Assembly (NCBI RefSeq): GCF_003261635.1
Contig: NZ_QFXK01000018.1
Location: forward strand, 101,249 to 165,248
Direction of reading: 5' to 3'
From: Kribbella monticola
GTDB taxonomy: Bacteria > Actinomycetota > Actinomycetes > Propionibacteriales > Kribbellaceae
DNA: 64,000 bases
A program made the position numbers and the translations under genes. The first letter of the stretch is position 1, and each line of letters opens with the position of its first letter. Below the pieces are notes generated by a model. That model was not told the origin of the DNA. It ran no database searches and saw nothing but the letters and a program-made list of their open reading frames with translations. Shown here piece by piece: positions 42,516 through 51,440 of this stretch.

Positions 42516-43453
42516 TCCTTCTCGAAGAGGCCACCGCGGGTCACGAACACCCAGGACAGCAGGAGCGCGACGACCAGCAGGATGAGGGAGATGGCAGCAG
42601 CGCCGTTGAAGTCGTTCTGCTGGAACGCGTACTGGTAGGCGAGCTGGTTGAGCGAGTAGTCGTTGGGGACCACCGCGTTGCTGGCCTGACTGAGCAGTTG
42701 CGGTTCCACGAACAGCTGGGTGCCGGCCGCCAAGGACATCACTCCCATGTAGGCGATCCACTTGCGAAGCATCGGAAGCTGGATCTGCAGCGCGGTCTGT
42801 ACGGCGTTCGCCCCGTCGACCTGGGCTGCCTCGATCACTTCCGTGCTGATGTTGTTCAGGGCGCCGTACATGATCACGATCCAGCCGCCCGCTCCGGTCC
42901 AGAACGCGATGATCGCGAAGATCGCCGGCAGGTGCCCGGGCTGGATGACCGCTACGAAGCTGTCGAACCCGAGCCCTCGGAGCAGGCCACTGACCGGGCT
43001 GGCGGTGGGATCGAGGACGAACAGCCAGAGCAGGACGCTGGATGCGCCGGCCAGAGCGCCCGGGAGGTAGTAGACGAAGCGCAGCGCGGTGCTCGCCCAG
43101 CGCAGGCGGACGGAGTGGACGAGCAATGCCAGGCCCACGACGAAGACCACGAGCCCGACCAGCCAGATGACCAGGTAGGTGGTCACATGAAGCACGGCCG
43201 GCCAGAACCGGAAATCGCCGACAACCTTCGTGAAGTTGGCGAGACCGGCGAATCCGCCGTCGGTGTTCGTGAAGGCCAGCACCACGGCGTACAGAGAAGG
43301 AACCACTCCGAAAGCCAGCGCGAGCAGGGCGTAGAGCGAGACGAAAAGGTAGCCGATCCGGGTGCGACCGGGCGCCCGGCCGGTGGGCCGGACCGGTCGC
43401 CGGCGCTCGGTGGCGCCGGCGACCAGCTGGTCGCTCGGTGGAGCGATGGTCAT
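42512..43453 (-). CDS. Sugar ABC transporter permease (MalF-type), deoxy-sugar locus
   Basis: This 313-residue permease has an N-terminal cytoplasmic tail rich in Arg/Pro, then about six transmembrane helices; the EAA loop is EVIEAAQVDGANAVQTALQI. It begins 1 bp after the binding-protein stop codon and overlaps the next permease by 4 nt. It forms the membrane channel with that permease for the sugar bound by the lipoprotein at 43455. Confidence 0.92.
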   Translation of the reverse strand: MTIAPPSDQLVAGATERRRPVRPTGRAPGRTRIGYLFVSLYALLALAFGVVPSLYAVVLAFTNTDGGFAGLANFTKVVGDFRFWPAVLHVTTYLVIWLVGLVVFVVGLALLVHSVRLRWASTALRFVYYLPGALAGASSVLLWLFVLDPTASPVSGLLRGLGFDSFVAVIQPGHLPAIFAIIAFWTGAGGWIVIMYGALNNISTEVIEAAQVDGANAVQTALQIQLPMLRKWIAYMGVMSLAAGTQLFVEPQLLSQASNAVVPNDYSLNQLAYQYAFQQNDFNGAAAISLILLVVALLLSWVFVTRGGLFEKE

Positions 43454-43454
43454 G

Positions 43455-44828
43455 TCAGTTCACCGTGTATCCGTTGACCTTGGCCTGGTTCTCGATCGCC
43501 TGCTGCCAGGTCGGCAGCAGTTCCACGATCGACTTGCCTCCGGTGACCGCGGTGGTCACCGTCTTCGCCCAGATCGCTTCCTGGCTGAAAGTGCCGTAGC
43601 CCCACCCGTCCCAGATCTGCGAAGCGGCGGTGACCACCGGCTCGAGCGAGGTCGCGAAGTACTTGCTCGACTCCTGCTTCGCGACCCACTTCTCGGCGGC
43701 CGGCGCGTAGGCGGGGTAGCCCGGCGCGACATTCACCTGGTAGTCGTCGGCGGTGGTGACGAACTCGACGAACTTCGCGGCCGCCGCGAGGTTCTTGGAA
43801 TGGCTGGAGATGAACCACGTTCCGCCACCGACATTGCCGGTGACCGGCTTGTCCTCGCCCTTCCACGGGAGGGGCGCTGCGATGCCGAGCTGGCCGGCGG
43901 GCACGTTCAGCGACTGCGGGTTGTTGAAGATCGCCCCGGCGTACCAGGCGGGGCCGGGCATCATCAGCACCTTGCCGGAGTACTTCTTCACGAACTCCGG
44001 GGTGAAGACGCTCACTACGGGGACGGTTCCGTTCCCGCGGAGGGTGTCGAGCATCGACGCTGCCCGCTTGCACTCGTTCGTGTCCGTCTTCACCGTGACC
44101 GCCTTGGGGCCGGTGACGCCATTGGCCTGGCACTTGCTGGCCCAGAAGAAAACCTCCGGTGTCCACGCGTCGCCGGCGGTGCCGATGATGTAGCCGGGAT
44201 GCTGCTTCGCCACCTTCTCTCCGAGCGCCTGGTACTCCTCCCAGGTGGTCGGTACGGCGTACCCGAACTGATCCAGCAGCTTCTTGTTGTACCAGAGCAC
44301 GGCCTGGGCGAGGTCGTTGCGAAGGCAGTACACGTGGCCGTCCACCGTGCAGGGGTTGAGCGATCCGGCGGTGAACTTCGCGAGCGTGTCACCAGGGACC
44401 AGACCTTTGTCCAGCATGCCCGCGAAGGCCTCCTTGCCACCGCTCTTCTGACTGGCCCAGGCCGCGTCGTTGTTCTGGGTGGAGAAGACGACGTCGGGCC
44501 AGCCGCTGCCGGCCCGATCGAAGAGCTGCATCTTCGTCCGGAACGAGTTCGACCCGTTCGCCGAGCCGTCGTAGGCGACGACCTGGATCTTGGTGTCCGG
44601 ATTGGCCTTCTGGAACGCCTTCGCGGCGGCCTGACGGTCGGCGTCCACCCAGACCGTGATCGTCGAAGAGGTTTCCTGCTTGGCTTCGGGAAAGCCGTAC
44701 GACCCGCTCGCCGAGCTGGTGCTGCTGCCGCATCCGGCGAGAGCCAGGAGTGCGGTGGCGGCGAAGACCCCGGCGACGGCCGCCGCCGACCTGCGGCGGA
44801 GCTGGATCGCCCGGTTGATTCCGACCAT
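43455..44828 (-). CDS. Sugar-binding lipoprotein, deoxy-sugar locus
   Basis: This 457-residue extracellular solute-binding protein begins at ATG 44828 (AAGGA upstream). Its lipoprotein signal peptide has the lipobox LALAGC and Cys33. The mature domain has the SBP_bac_1 features ITVWVDADRQAAAKAFQKAN, YCLRNDLAQAVLWYNKKLLD and GGGTWFISSHSKN. It is the first gene of the import/catabolic unit; a copy of the GntR operator lies ~60 bp upstream of its start. Confidence 0.93.
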   Translation of the reverse strand: MVGINRAIQLRRRSAAAVAGVFAATALLALAGCGSSTSSASGSYGFPEAKQETSSTITVWVDADRQAAAKAFQKANPDTKIQVVAYDGSANGSNSFRTKMQLFDRAGSGWPDVVFSTQNNDAAWASQKSGGKEAFAGMLDKGLVPGDTLAKFTAGSLNPCTVDGHVYCLRNDLAQAVLWYNKKLLDQFGYAVPTTWEEYQALGEKVAKQHPGYIIGTAGDAWTPEVFFWASKCQANGVTGPKAVTVKTDTNECKRAASMLDTLRGNGTVPVVSVFTPEFVKKYSGKVLMMPGPAWYAGAIFNNPQSLNVPAGQLGIAAPLPWKGEDKPVTGNVGGGTWFISSHSKNLAAAAKFVEFVTTADDYQVNVAPGYPAYAPAAEKWVAKQESSKYFATSLEPVVTAASQIWDGWGYGTFSQEAIWAKTVTTAVTGGKSIVELLPTWQQAIENQAKVNGYTVN

Positions 44829-44886
44829 GAGATGTCCTTGTCTTGTGGACTCCGGTGTGGACCCGGAGTGGACCACTGCTAGAGAG

Positions 44887-44896
44887 CATACGTATG
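44887..44896. promoter_or_regulatory. GntR operator 2, before the binding-protein gene
   Basis: The perfect palindrome CATACGTATG lies in the ~100-bp gap between the SDR gene and the binding-protein gene, ~60 bp from the latter's ATG. It would control the transporter-dehydratase-mutarotase-lactonase unit. Confidence 0.8.
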
Positions 44897-44931
44897 ACGT
44901 TTTATCATTGCCGTCGTCGGCGCAACAGAGG

Positions 44932-45693
44932 TCAGCGGCCGAGCCACCCACCGTCGACCGGCAGGATCGCCCCGGAGACGTAGCGGGCGGCGTCCGAGGC
45001 GAGGAAGACGGCCGCGCCGGCGATGTCCTCCGCCGTTCCCCAGCGCCCCGCCGGGATCCGCTCGAGGATGGCGCGCGACCGGTCGGGGTCGTCCTGCAGC
45101 GCCTGGGTGTTGTCGGTGGCGATGTAGCCCGGAGCGATGCCGTTCACGGTCACCCCGCGGCCCGCCCATTCGTTGGAAAGGGCGCGGACCAACCCCGCCG
45201 TACCGGACTTTGCGGCCGTGTAGCCCGGGACGTTGATGCCGCCCTGGAACGACAGCAGCGACGCCGTGAAGATGATCCGGCCGTTCCCGGCCTGCAGCAT
45301 TCGCCGGCCCAGAATCTGGCTGAGCACGAACGTACTGGTCAGATCGACCTCGAGCACCTCGTCGAACCACTCGAGCGGGTGCTCGGCGGCCGGAGCACGG
45401 CGAATGGTTCCGGCGTTGTTCACGAGGATGTCCACCTGGCGGTCGCTCGCGGCCAGCCCTTCGGCGAACTCGGTCACCTGGGCGCGATCGGCGAAGTCGA
45501 CGCGATACCCGGCGAAGTCGCGGCCCAGCCGGCGTACCCGGTCCTGGATCGTCGACGCCGCCGGGTCGAGGGTCGCCGACACCGCGACGATGTCGGCACC
45601 GGCGGCCGCCAGGGCCTCGGCGACCGCGAACCCGATCCCGCGCTTCGCGCCCGTCACCACGGCGAGGCGCCCGGTCAGATCGAAAGGATTCAT
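44932..45693 (-). CDS. Short-chain dehydrogenase, KduD/2-keto-3-deoxy-L-fuconate type
   Basis: This 253-residue classical SDR has cofactor motif VTGAKRGIG, NNAG, the catalytic Ser region TASLLSFQGG, and Tyr/Lys in PGYTAAK, ending with the usual SGAILPVDGGWLGR. It resembles 2-deoxy-D-gluconate 3-dehydrogenase (KduD) and the 2-keto-3-deoxy-L-fuconate dehydrogenases. In an oxidative L-fucose route it would oxidise C4 of the deoxy-keto acid after the dehydratase step. Its ATG shares one base with the stop of the zinc dehydrogenase (TGATG). Confidence 0.9.
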   Translation of the reverse strand: MNPFDLTGRLAVVTGAKRGIGFAVAEALAAAGADIVAVSATLDPAASTIQDRVRRLGRDFAGYRVDFADRAQVTEFAEGLAASDRQVDILVNNAGTIRRAPAAEHPLEWFDEVLEVDLTSTFVLSQILGRRMLQAGNGRIIFTASLLSFQGGINVPGYTAAKSGTAGLVRALSNEWAGRGVTVNGIAPGYIATDNTQALQDDPDRSRAILERIPAGRWGTAEDIAGAAVFLASDAARYVSGAILPVDGGWLGR

Positions 45694-46709
45694 CAGGCGT
45701 TCAGCTCCACCAGCAGTTTCATGGCCCGTCCTGCTTCAAGGACCTCGAAAGCCGACTGGATCTCGGCCAGGGACACGGTGCTGGTCACCAGCTTGCCGGT
45801 CGGTATGGTGCCCTCGGCAACAAGTTCGGCAGCGCGCTCGAAGTCGCGCCGTTGATAGACCCGCGCACCGAGGATCCGCAACTCCCGCCAGAACACGCGA
45901 TGGAGGTCCATCGGCCGCGGTTGTGGGTGGATCGCCACCACGACGAGCGTCCCGCGGACCTTGACCAGATCGGTGGCGCCCTGTACGGCGGCCGCGGAGC
46001 CCGAGACCTCGAACACGACGTCCGCGCCCGCGCCCCCGGTCCACTCCTGCACCCAGGCGGCCTGATCGACGGACGAGGGATCCAGCGTCGCGAGCCCGAT
46101 CTCCGCCGCGGTGGCCCTGCGAGCAGGGTCGATCTCGGCGATCACCACGTCCGCACCGGCCGCGGCGGCGACGATCGCGATCAACACACCGATCGGGCCC
46201 GCGCCGATGACGACCGCCTTGTCCCCTGCCCCGAGCTCTGACCGCCGTACGTCGTGTACTGCGACTGCCACCGGCTCCACGAGAGCGGCGTCTCGTAGGG
46301 AAACGGAGGACGGCAGTCTCACCAAGGTCGACGCCGGGACGTTCCAGTACTGCTGGAGCGCCCCCGGGCTGTCGATTCCGATGAAGTTCAGGTGCTGGCA
46401 GATGTGCTCGTTCCCGGCGCGGCAGGCCGGACAGGTGCCGTCCCATGCCAGCGGCATGACCGTCACCGGGTCACCGATCGACCAACCCTGCACACCGGCA
46501 CCCAGCTCGACGATCGTGCCCGACATCTCGTGCCCGATGGTCGCCGGCTTGGTGACGCGGCCGTCCATGTCGCCATGGAAGACGTGCAGGTCGGTGCCGC
46601 AGATGCCGACATAGGCAACGGCGATGCGGACCTCTCCCGGACCGACAGCGGCCGGTTCGCGCTCTTCGACCGTCATCGTCCGGTCGCCTACGTAGTTCGC
46701 CGCCAACAT
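45693..46709 (-). CDS. Zinc-dependent medium-chain alcohol dehydrogenase
   Basis: This 338-residue MDR enzyme begins MLAANYVGDRTM. The catalytic zinc site is CGTDLHVF...GHEMSG, and the Rossmann motif VIGAGPIGVLIAI. The structural-zinc loop reads DGTCPACRAGNEHIC, so the first of the four usual Cys is an Asp, a variant seen in some sorbitol/threonine dehydrogenase relatives. It is the first gene of the dehydrogenase pair with the SDR, reading away from the operator at 46777. It could oxidise a polyol, the deoxy-sugar itself or a lactaldehyde-level product; which is not readable. Confidence 0.9.
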   Translation of the reverse strand: MLAANYVGDRTMTVEEREPAAVGPGEVRIAVAYVGICGTDLHVFHGDMDGRVTKPATIGHEMSGTIVELGAGVQGWSIGDPVTVMPLAWDGTCPACRAGNEHICQHLNFIGIDSPGALQQYWNVPASTLVRLPSSVSLRDAALVEPVAVAVHDVRRSELGAGDKAVVIGAGPIGVLIAIVAAAAGADVVIAEIDPARRATAAEIGLATLDPSSVDQAAWVQEWTGGAGADVVFEVSGSAAAVQGATDLVKVRGTLVVVAIHPQPRPMDLHRVFWRELRILGARVYQRRDFERAAELVAEGTIPTGKLVTSTVSLAEIQSAFEVLEAGRAMKLLVELNA

Positions 46710-46776
46710 CGCTTCCCACTTCCTCTTCGCTTCGGCACCGCCGTCCGGCAGCGTAACCCACAATTCTTGCAAACGT

Positions 46777-46786
46777 AATACGTATG
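46777..46786. promoter_or_regulatory. GntR operator 3, between divergent dehydrogenase genes
   Basis: AATACGTATG, one mismatch from CATACGTATG with the ATACGTAT core intact, lies in the 93-bp gap between the divergent zinc dehydrogenase and aldo-keto reductase genes, 17 bp before the latter's ATG. One site could repress both directions. Confidence 0.7.
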
Positions 46787-46802
46787 CTGAAAAGCTTCCA
46801 GC

Positions 46803-47807
46803 ATGCACACCGACGAACTTCGGAACGCGCCCCTGCCCACCCGGCGCCTGCGCACCGGCCACCACCTCACCGAGCTGGGCCTGGGCGCCGCCCAGTTCGG
46901 CAACCTGTTCACGGAGACGACCGACGAGCAATCGACGCTCGCCGGCCAGGCCGCACTCGGCGAAGGGATTCGCTACTTCGACACGGCACCGCACTACGGC
47001 CTGGGCCTTTCCGAACACCGCCTCGGACAGGCCCTGGGCGACACCGCCGTCCTCATCTCCTCGAAAGTGGGCCGCCTGCTGACGGACAGCCCGGAGACGG
47101 CCGACCGGCTCGACGACGACGGATTCGTCGTACCTGCGACCAAACGGCGGGTCTGGGACTTCAGTCGGGACGGAATCCTCCGATCGGTCGAGCAGTCACT
47201 GTCGCGACTCGGCCGGGACCACCTCGACATCGCCTACCTGCACGATCCGGACGACCACTGGGAGTCGGCCTCGACCACCGGGATCGCAACCCTGGTTGAG
47301 CTTCGGGAGCAAGGCGTGGTCGGTGCGATCGGCGCGGGCATGAACCAGTCGGCGATGCTGACCGAGTTCGTCGAGCGGACGGACGTCGATGTCGTCATGG
47401 TCGCCGGCCGGCTCACCCTCCTCGACCAGTCGGCTCTCCGCGACCTGTTACCCCTCGCGACGAAGCGCGGTATCGGAGTGGTCGCCGCGGCGGTCTACAA
47501 CTCCGGCCTGCTCAGTACGTCGACCGTGGACAGGTCGGCGTACTACGACTACGGACGTGCGCCGAGAGCTGTCGTCGAACGGGCCACCGCTCTCGCCGAA
47601 GTGTGCGAACGGCACGGCGTCAGCCTTCCCGCGGCGGCCGTCCAGTACCCCTTGCGTCATCCCACGGTGGTGTCGGTGGTCACCGGAATGCGCACCGAGG
47701 AGCACGTGCGGAGTACGGCAAACCGGTACCGCGAAGACGTCCCGGAATCGCTGTGGGAGGAGCTGCACGCGAGCGGCCTCGCGCAGGATCCGACCCGGAC
47801 CAGCTAG
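46803..47807 (+). CDS. Aldo-keto reductase, L-fucose/D-threo-aldose dehydrogenase-like
   Basis: This 334-residue AKR has the catalytic tetrad visible: Asp and Tyr in YFDTAPHYGLGLSE, Lys in LISSKVGR and His in AYLHDPDD. The overall pattern (LGLGAAQFGNLF start, DFSRDGILRSVEQSLSRLG) is that of the D-threo-aldose 1-dehydrogenase/L-fucose dehydrogenase/pyridoxal dehydrogenase group. It would oxidise the free sugar at C1 to its lactone, the substrate of the lactonase at 39238. Promoter-proximal operator 3 sits 17 bp before the ATG. Confidence 0.9.
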   Translation: MHTDELRNAPLPTRRLRTGHHLTELGLGAAQFGNLFTETTDEQSTLAGQAALGEGIRYFDTAPHYGLGLSEHRLGQALGDTAVLISSKVGRLLTDSPETADRLDDDGFVVPATKRRVWDFSRDGILRSVEQSLSRLGRDHLDIAYLHDPDDHWESASTTGIATLVELREQGVVGAIGAGMNQSAMLTEFVERTDVDVVMVAGRLTLLDQSALRDLLPLATKRGIGVVAAAVYNSGLLSTSTVDRSAYYDYGRAPRAVVERATALAEVCERHGVSLPAAAVQYPLRHPTVVSVVTGMRTEEHVRSTANRYREDVPESLWEELHASGLAQDPTRTS

Positions 47808-47843
47808 GCGCATTCGGAGCCCACGAACCCTTGTCGCAAACAT

Positions 47844-47853
47844 CATACGTATG
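47844..47853. promoter_or_regulatory. GntR operator 4, before the secreted beta-helix gene
   Basis: The perfect palindrome CATACGTATG lies 42 bp upstream of the ATG of the secreted protein at 47895, bringing that enzyme into the same regulon as the sugar importer and catabolic genes. Confidence 0.8.
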
Positions 47854-47894
47854 TTAACTCTGTCTCGGATACCTCCGACAGGAAGCGATCGAAC

Positions 47895-50540
47895 ATGACG
47901 TTGACGTCTGAATCACGACGCTCGATGACCAGGCCGAGGAGGCGCAGCTCAGTCGTCCTCGCGCTCCTCGGCACCGCAGCGGTCATCGCGTCAGCGGGGC
48001 TCAGTCCGCTGACTGCGCAGGCCGCGCCGGCGACGGTCTACTACACAGCGCCGGACGGCAAGGACTCCGGTCACTGCAGTCAGTCCAAGCCCTGCTCGCT
48101 CGAACGAGCTCAGAAGGTGGTCCGGCCGGCCGCGAAGCACGGCGACGTGACCGTGAAACTTGCCGATGGCAACTACCGGCTCAGTACGCCGCTCCGGTTC
48201 TCGGCCGAAGACGGCGGCGGCGAGCACACCATCCGCTGGACCGCCGCTCCCGGCGCCCATCCGGTCATCACCGGCGCGTCGAAGGTGACCGGCTGGTCCC
48301 GCTCCGACGCGGGCTCCGGGATCTGGGTGGCGAACCCCCCGACCGGTCTCGACACCCGCCAGCTGTACGTGAACGGCGTGATCGCTCCGCGTGCCGCCAT
48401 CCGGGTCGCCAACGCGGACGTCACCCCGACGGCAACCGGTCTCACCATCAACAACCCCGCCCTCAGGTATCTCGCGACGCTGCCTGACCAGGGACGGATC
48501 GAGTTCGAGTCGCTGGGCGACTTCACCAACCGGTATTCGCCGGTGCAGAGCATCAGCCCGACCGAGATCACGATGGCGCAGCCGGCCTGGGACAACAACA
48601 CCTGGGGCTGGGACACGGTCCAGAGATCCTTCCTGGCCGGACCGAGTTGGTACCTCGACAACTCGCTGAGCTTCCTCACCCAGGTCGGTCAGTGGTACAT
48701 CGACCCGACGGGCGGGAAGCTCTACTACAAGCCCGCCGACGGCGTCGATCCGAACCAGCTCGACGTGGAGCTGCCTCGGCTGCAGTCCCTGATCAGCATC
48801 GGTGGCACGTACGACGAGCCGGTGACCGGACTCGCCTTCGACGGCATCCAGTTCTCCGGCACGTCATGGCTCGGCCCGTCCGTCGACGGGTACGCCGACC
48901 AGCAGAACGGTCTCTTCCTCAAGGGCGCCTACGACTACCGTCCCGCCGACGCGTTCACGAGCTGCTCACGCGGCTGCGAGATGTTCGAACGAGCCCGTAC
49001 GACGTGGTACCAGGAACCGGCCGCAGTGCAGGTGTCGGCCGCCAGCCACATCTCCTTCACCGCGAACACCTTCACCAACCTCGGACAGTCGGCACTGGGA
49101 ATCGGGAACGACTCGAACGCCACGCTGACCGGACTCGGACTCGGCGCCGCCGACATCGAGGTGGCCGGCAACCGGTTCGTGGAGAACAGCGGCCACGGGG
49201 TCGCCGTCGGCGGTGTACTGCCCGACGCGCATCACCCGAGCGATCCGCGGATGACCAATCAGAACATCCTGATCGAGAACAACACGATCAACCGGGTCGC
49301 GGTGGACTACAAGGACAACAGCGGCATCCTCAGCACCTACGTCACGAACGCCCGCATCCTCCACAACGAGGTCTCCAACGTCCCGTACGACGGGATCGAC
49401 ACCGGCTACGGCTGGGGCATCAACGACGCCGGCGGCTCGAACGACTACGTCGACCGGGGCTACTACAACTGGAACCCGCTCTACTCGACGCCGACCACTC
49501 TCAAGGACAACCGCGTCGAGGGCAACCTCGTGCACAACACCAAGGCACGCTTCGCCGACGGCGGATCGGTCTACAACCTCTCCGCCAGCCCGGGCACCGT
49601 GGTGGACAAGAACTACCTGTTCAACATCTCGGGCGTCGGCCTGTACCTCGACGAAGGCTCGCGCTCGATGACGTACGAGAACAACGTGGTCCAGGGCGGT
49701 TCGTTCGTGTTCACCAACGCGGGCAGCCTCCGGAACAACACCAGCGACAACCTCATCCAGAACAACTGGTACAACTCCGGCGGAATCTCCGCACCCAACG
49801 CCGCCGCACACAACAACAAGCTGATCAACAACGTGAAGATCAGCGGCGCCAACTGGCCCGCGGGCGCGCTTGACGTGATCTGCGCCTCCGGGGTCGCGCC
49901 GCAGTACCGGACGTCGCTCAACGCGAACCAGTTCGGCTTCAGCGGCTGCCCGGTCAGCGCACCCGTCAGCCCTGAATTCGCCACGGCGTCCACGGTCAGC
50001 TCGTACTTCGGTCAGCGCGGCGGAGCCTTCGGGATCGCGGCCGCCGGGGCCGACGTCTGGGGCGCCGGCGGGCAACACGACGACCAGTTCGGTTCGATCT
50101 ACCGGGCGGGCTCGTTCGCAGTACAGGCGAGCGTGTCGGCCCGGGTCGTCTCGGTCAACGATGCGAACGCCTGGGCCAAGTCGGGAGTCATGGTCCGCAA
50201 CGACATTTCGAAGCCGGGAGCCTCGGCCGGGTACGCCGTCGTTGCCGCCACCGCCCGCAACGGCGTCGTCTTCGAGTGGGATTCCAACGGGGACGGCTAC
50301 CTCGACACCGACGCCCGTGCGAGCGTCGACAGCTACCGGCCCGTGTGGGTGAAACTCGACCGATCCGGTACGTCGTTCAGCGCCTCGTACTCCTATGACG
50401 GCCACAACTACGTCCCGATCGGTACGCCGGTGACGCTGGCCACCGCTGCAGCCAAGCAGGACGCGGGGATCTTCTCCACCTCGCACGACGGGACCCAGTC
50501 GGCGATCAACCAGTTCGACTCCGTCAGGTTCGCCGGCTAG
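47895..50540 (+). CDS. Secreted right-handed beta-helix protein (GH141-like)
   Basis: This 881-residue protein has a long signal peptide (basic start, cleavage near TAQAAPA, ~44). Residues ~45-690 are a right-handed parallel beta-helix. The opening YYTAPDGKDSGHC...SLERAQKVV, DGNYRLSTPLRFSAEDGG, VITGASKVTGW and RQLYVNGVIAPRAA are those of GH141-type proteins, a family with alpha-L-fucosidase and xylanase members. Asp-rich turns such as DYKDNSGILS may hold the active site. A C-terminal beta-sandwich (~695-881; DDQFGSIYRAG, AKSGVMVRND, FSTSHDG) resembles DUF1349-like carbohydrate modules. Start at ATG 47895 with AGGAAG upstream. Likely role: release of the deoxy-sugar from polysaccharide. Confidence 0.82.
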   Translation: MTLTSESRRSMTRPRRRSSVVLALLGTAAVIASAGLSPLTAQAAPATVYYTAPDGKDSGHCSQSKPCSLERAQKVVRPAAKHGDVTVKLADGNYRLSTPLRFSAEDGGGEHTIRWTAAPGAHPVITGASKVTGWSRSDAGSGIWVANPPTGLDTRQLYVNGVIAPRAAIRVANADVTPTATGLTINNPALRYLATLPDQGRIEFESLGDFTNRYSPVQSISPTEITMAQPAWDNNTWGWDTVQRSFLAGPSWYLDNSLSFLTQVGQWYIDPTGGKLYYKPADGVDPNQLDVELPRLQSLISIGGTYDEPVTGLAFDGIQFSGTSWLGPSVDGYADQQNGLFLKGAYDYRPADAFTSCSRGCEMFERARTTWYQEPAAVQVSAASHISFTANTFTNLGQSALGIGNDSNATLTGLGLGAADIEVAGNRFVENSGHGVAVGGVLPDAHHPSDPRMTNQNILIENNTINRVAVDYKDNSGILSTYVTNARILHNEVSNVPYDGIDTGYGWGINDAGGSNDYVDRGYYNWNPLYSTPTTLKDNRVEGNLVHNTKARFADGGSVYNLSASPGTVVDKNYLFNISGVGLYLDEGSRSMTYENNVVQGGSFVFTNAGSLRNNTSDNLIQNNWYNSGGISAPNAAAHNNKLINNVKISGANWPAGALDVICASGVAPQYRTSLNANQFGFSGCPVSAPVSPEFATASTVSSYFGQRGGAFGIAAAGADVWGAGGQHDDQFGSIYRAGSFAVQASVSARVVSVNDANAWAKSGVMVRNDISKPGASAGYAVVAATARNGVVFEWDSNGDGYLDTDARASVDSYRPVWVKLDRSGTSFSASYSYDGHNYVPIGTPVTLATAAAKQDAGIFSTSHDGTQSAINQFDSVRFAG

Positions 50541-50599
50541 GTCAAGTCAGCCACCGAAGCCACATTGACTGACCGGCCGCAAACTGCAATCCACTGACG

Positions 50600-50635
50600 A
50601 CTGCAGGCCTTCCCACCGGTGGGAAGGCCTGCAGT
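50600..50635. terminator. 36-bp perfect palindrome, bidirectional terminator
   Basis: An 18-bp perfectly paired arm (ACTGCAGGCCTTCCCACC and its complement) runs with no mismatch between two convergent genes. As RNA it forms a long stem with a minimal loop on either strand. Confidence 0.75.
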
Positions 50636-50672
50636 TGCAGTCTTCGTGGACTTCGGGCAGCCGGTGTGTTTC

Positions 50673-51338
50673 TCAGAGGCTGCGGGCGACGATGTCGCCG
50701 TGCGCGGTGGTCGCCTGGATGGCCAGGTCGGCAGCACCGTCCGCGTTCTTGAGCGAGTTGGCGATCCGGCCGAGGGTCGTCCCGGCGTCCAGCGAAGCCG
50801 AGACCCCGTGGGCAGCGTCGATCGACACGTCACCGGACTGAGTACGCAGTACGACCGCCCCGCGGTGGGCCTCCGCGATCCGGATGTCGCCCTTGCTGGT
50901 GGTGATCTCGGCCGGCCCGTTGAGACGATTGACCGACACGTCACCGGCAAGCGCGGTGAGGTGGACGCTCGCGGCCTCGTCGACCTCGATCGTGCCGTAC
51001 GCACCGTCGAACGCCACAGCGCCGAAACGGCCTACCGCCCGGAACTCCGCGGCGGCTGCCTTCCCCTCGATCGTGGAGTCGGTGGGCAGCTGGACGGTGA
51101 CGTCGACGGACCCCGAGCTGCGGAAATACTGGGTCTTGCCCGAGGCCAGGACCCGCAGTACGCCGTCGGCATACTCGACCGTGGTCTGCTCCGCGGCCTT
51201 CACGTCGCGGCTCTTCGAGGCGTCGGCGGGAAGGACCTCGACGGTGATGTCGGCCTGGTCGGCGGCGACGAGGCGGACGCGACCGGCCGGGATGTCCAGT
51301 ACGGCGGAGATCGGGGCGTCGGCGCGGAAGGTCTGCAT
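50673..51338 (-). CDS. DUF4097 beta-helix repeat protein
   Basis: This 221-residue protein begins at ATG 51338 (AGGAG 8 nt upstream). It consists of repeated short beta-strands of the DUF4097 (putative adhesin) family, with the repeating T-x-S/K-G-D-I/V pattern visible as EITTSKGDIRI, VLRTQSGDVSI and AIQATTAHGDIV. No signal peptide or transmembrane segment is present, so it is probably cytoplasmic. Function unknown; related genes are common in actinomycetes and often lie next to regulators. Three phased heptamers lie ~100-140 bp upstream. Confidence 0.85.
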   Translation of the reverse strand: MQTFRADAPISAVLDIPAGRVRLVAADQADITVEVLPADASKSRDVKAAEQTTVEYADGVLRVLASGKTQYFRSSGSVDVTVQLPTDSTIEGKAAAAEFRAVGRFGAVAFDGAYGTIEVDEAASVHLTALAGDVSVNRLNGPAEITTSKGDIRIAEAHRGAVVLRTQSGDVSIDAAHGVSASLDAGTTLGRIANSLKNADGAADLAIQATTAHGDIVARSL

Positions 51339-51440
51339 GATGTTCTCCTGAAGGTTCGCCCGGGGGCCTCCGCTGATGGAGACGCCTCCGGTGGCTGTGA
51401 CCGGTGTGCTGGTCACGAGAACTACGATCGCCCGCCGTAC

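Noticed and set aside
48966..50486. 506-residue minus-strand frame opposite the beta-helix gene
   Set aside because: The + strand has a signal peptide, family motifs and an upstream operator; the opposite frame is Arg/Val/Gly/Asp-rich filler.
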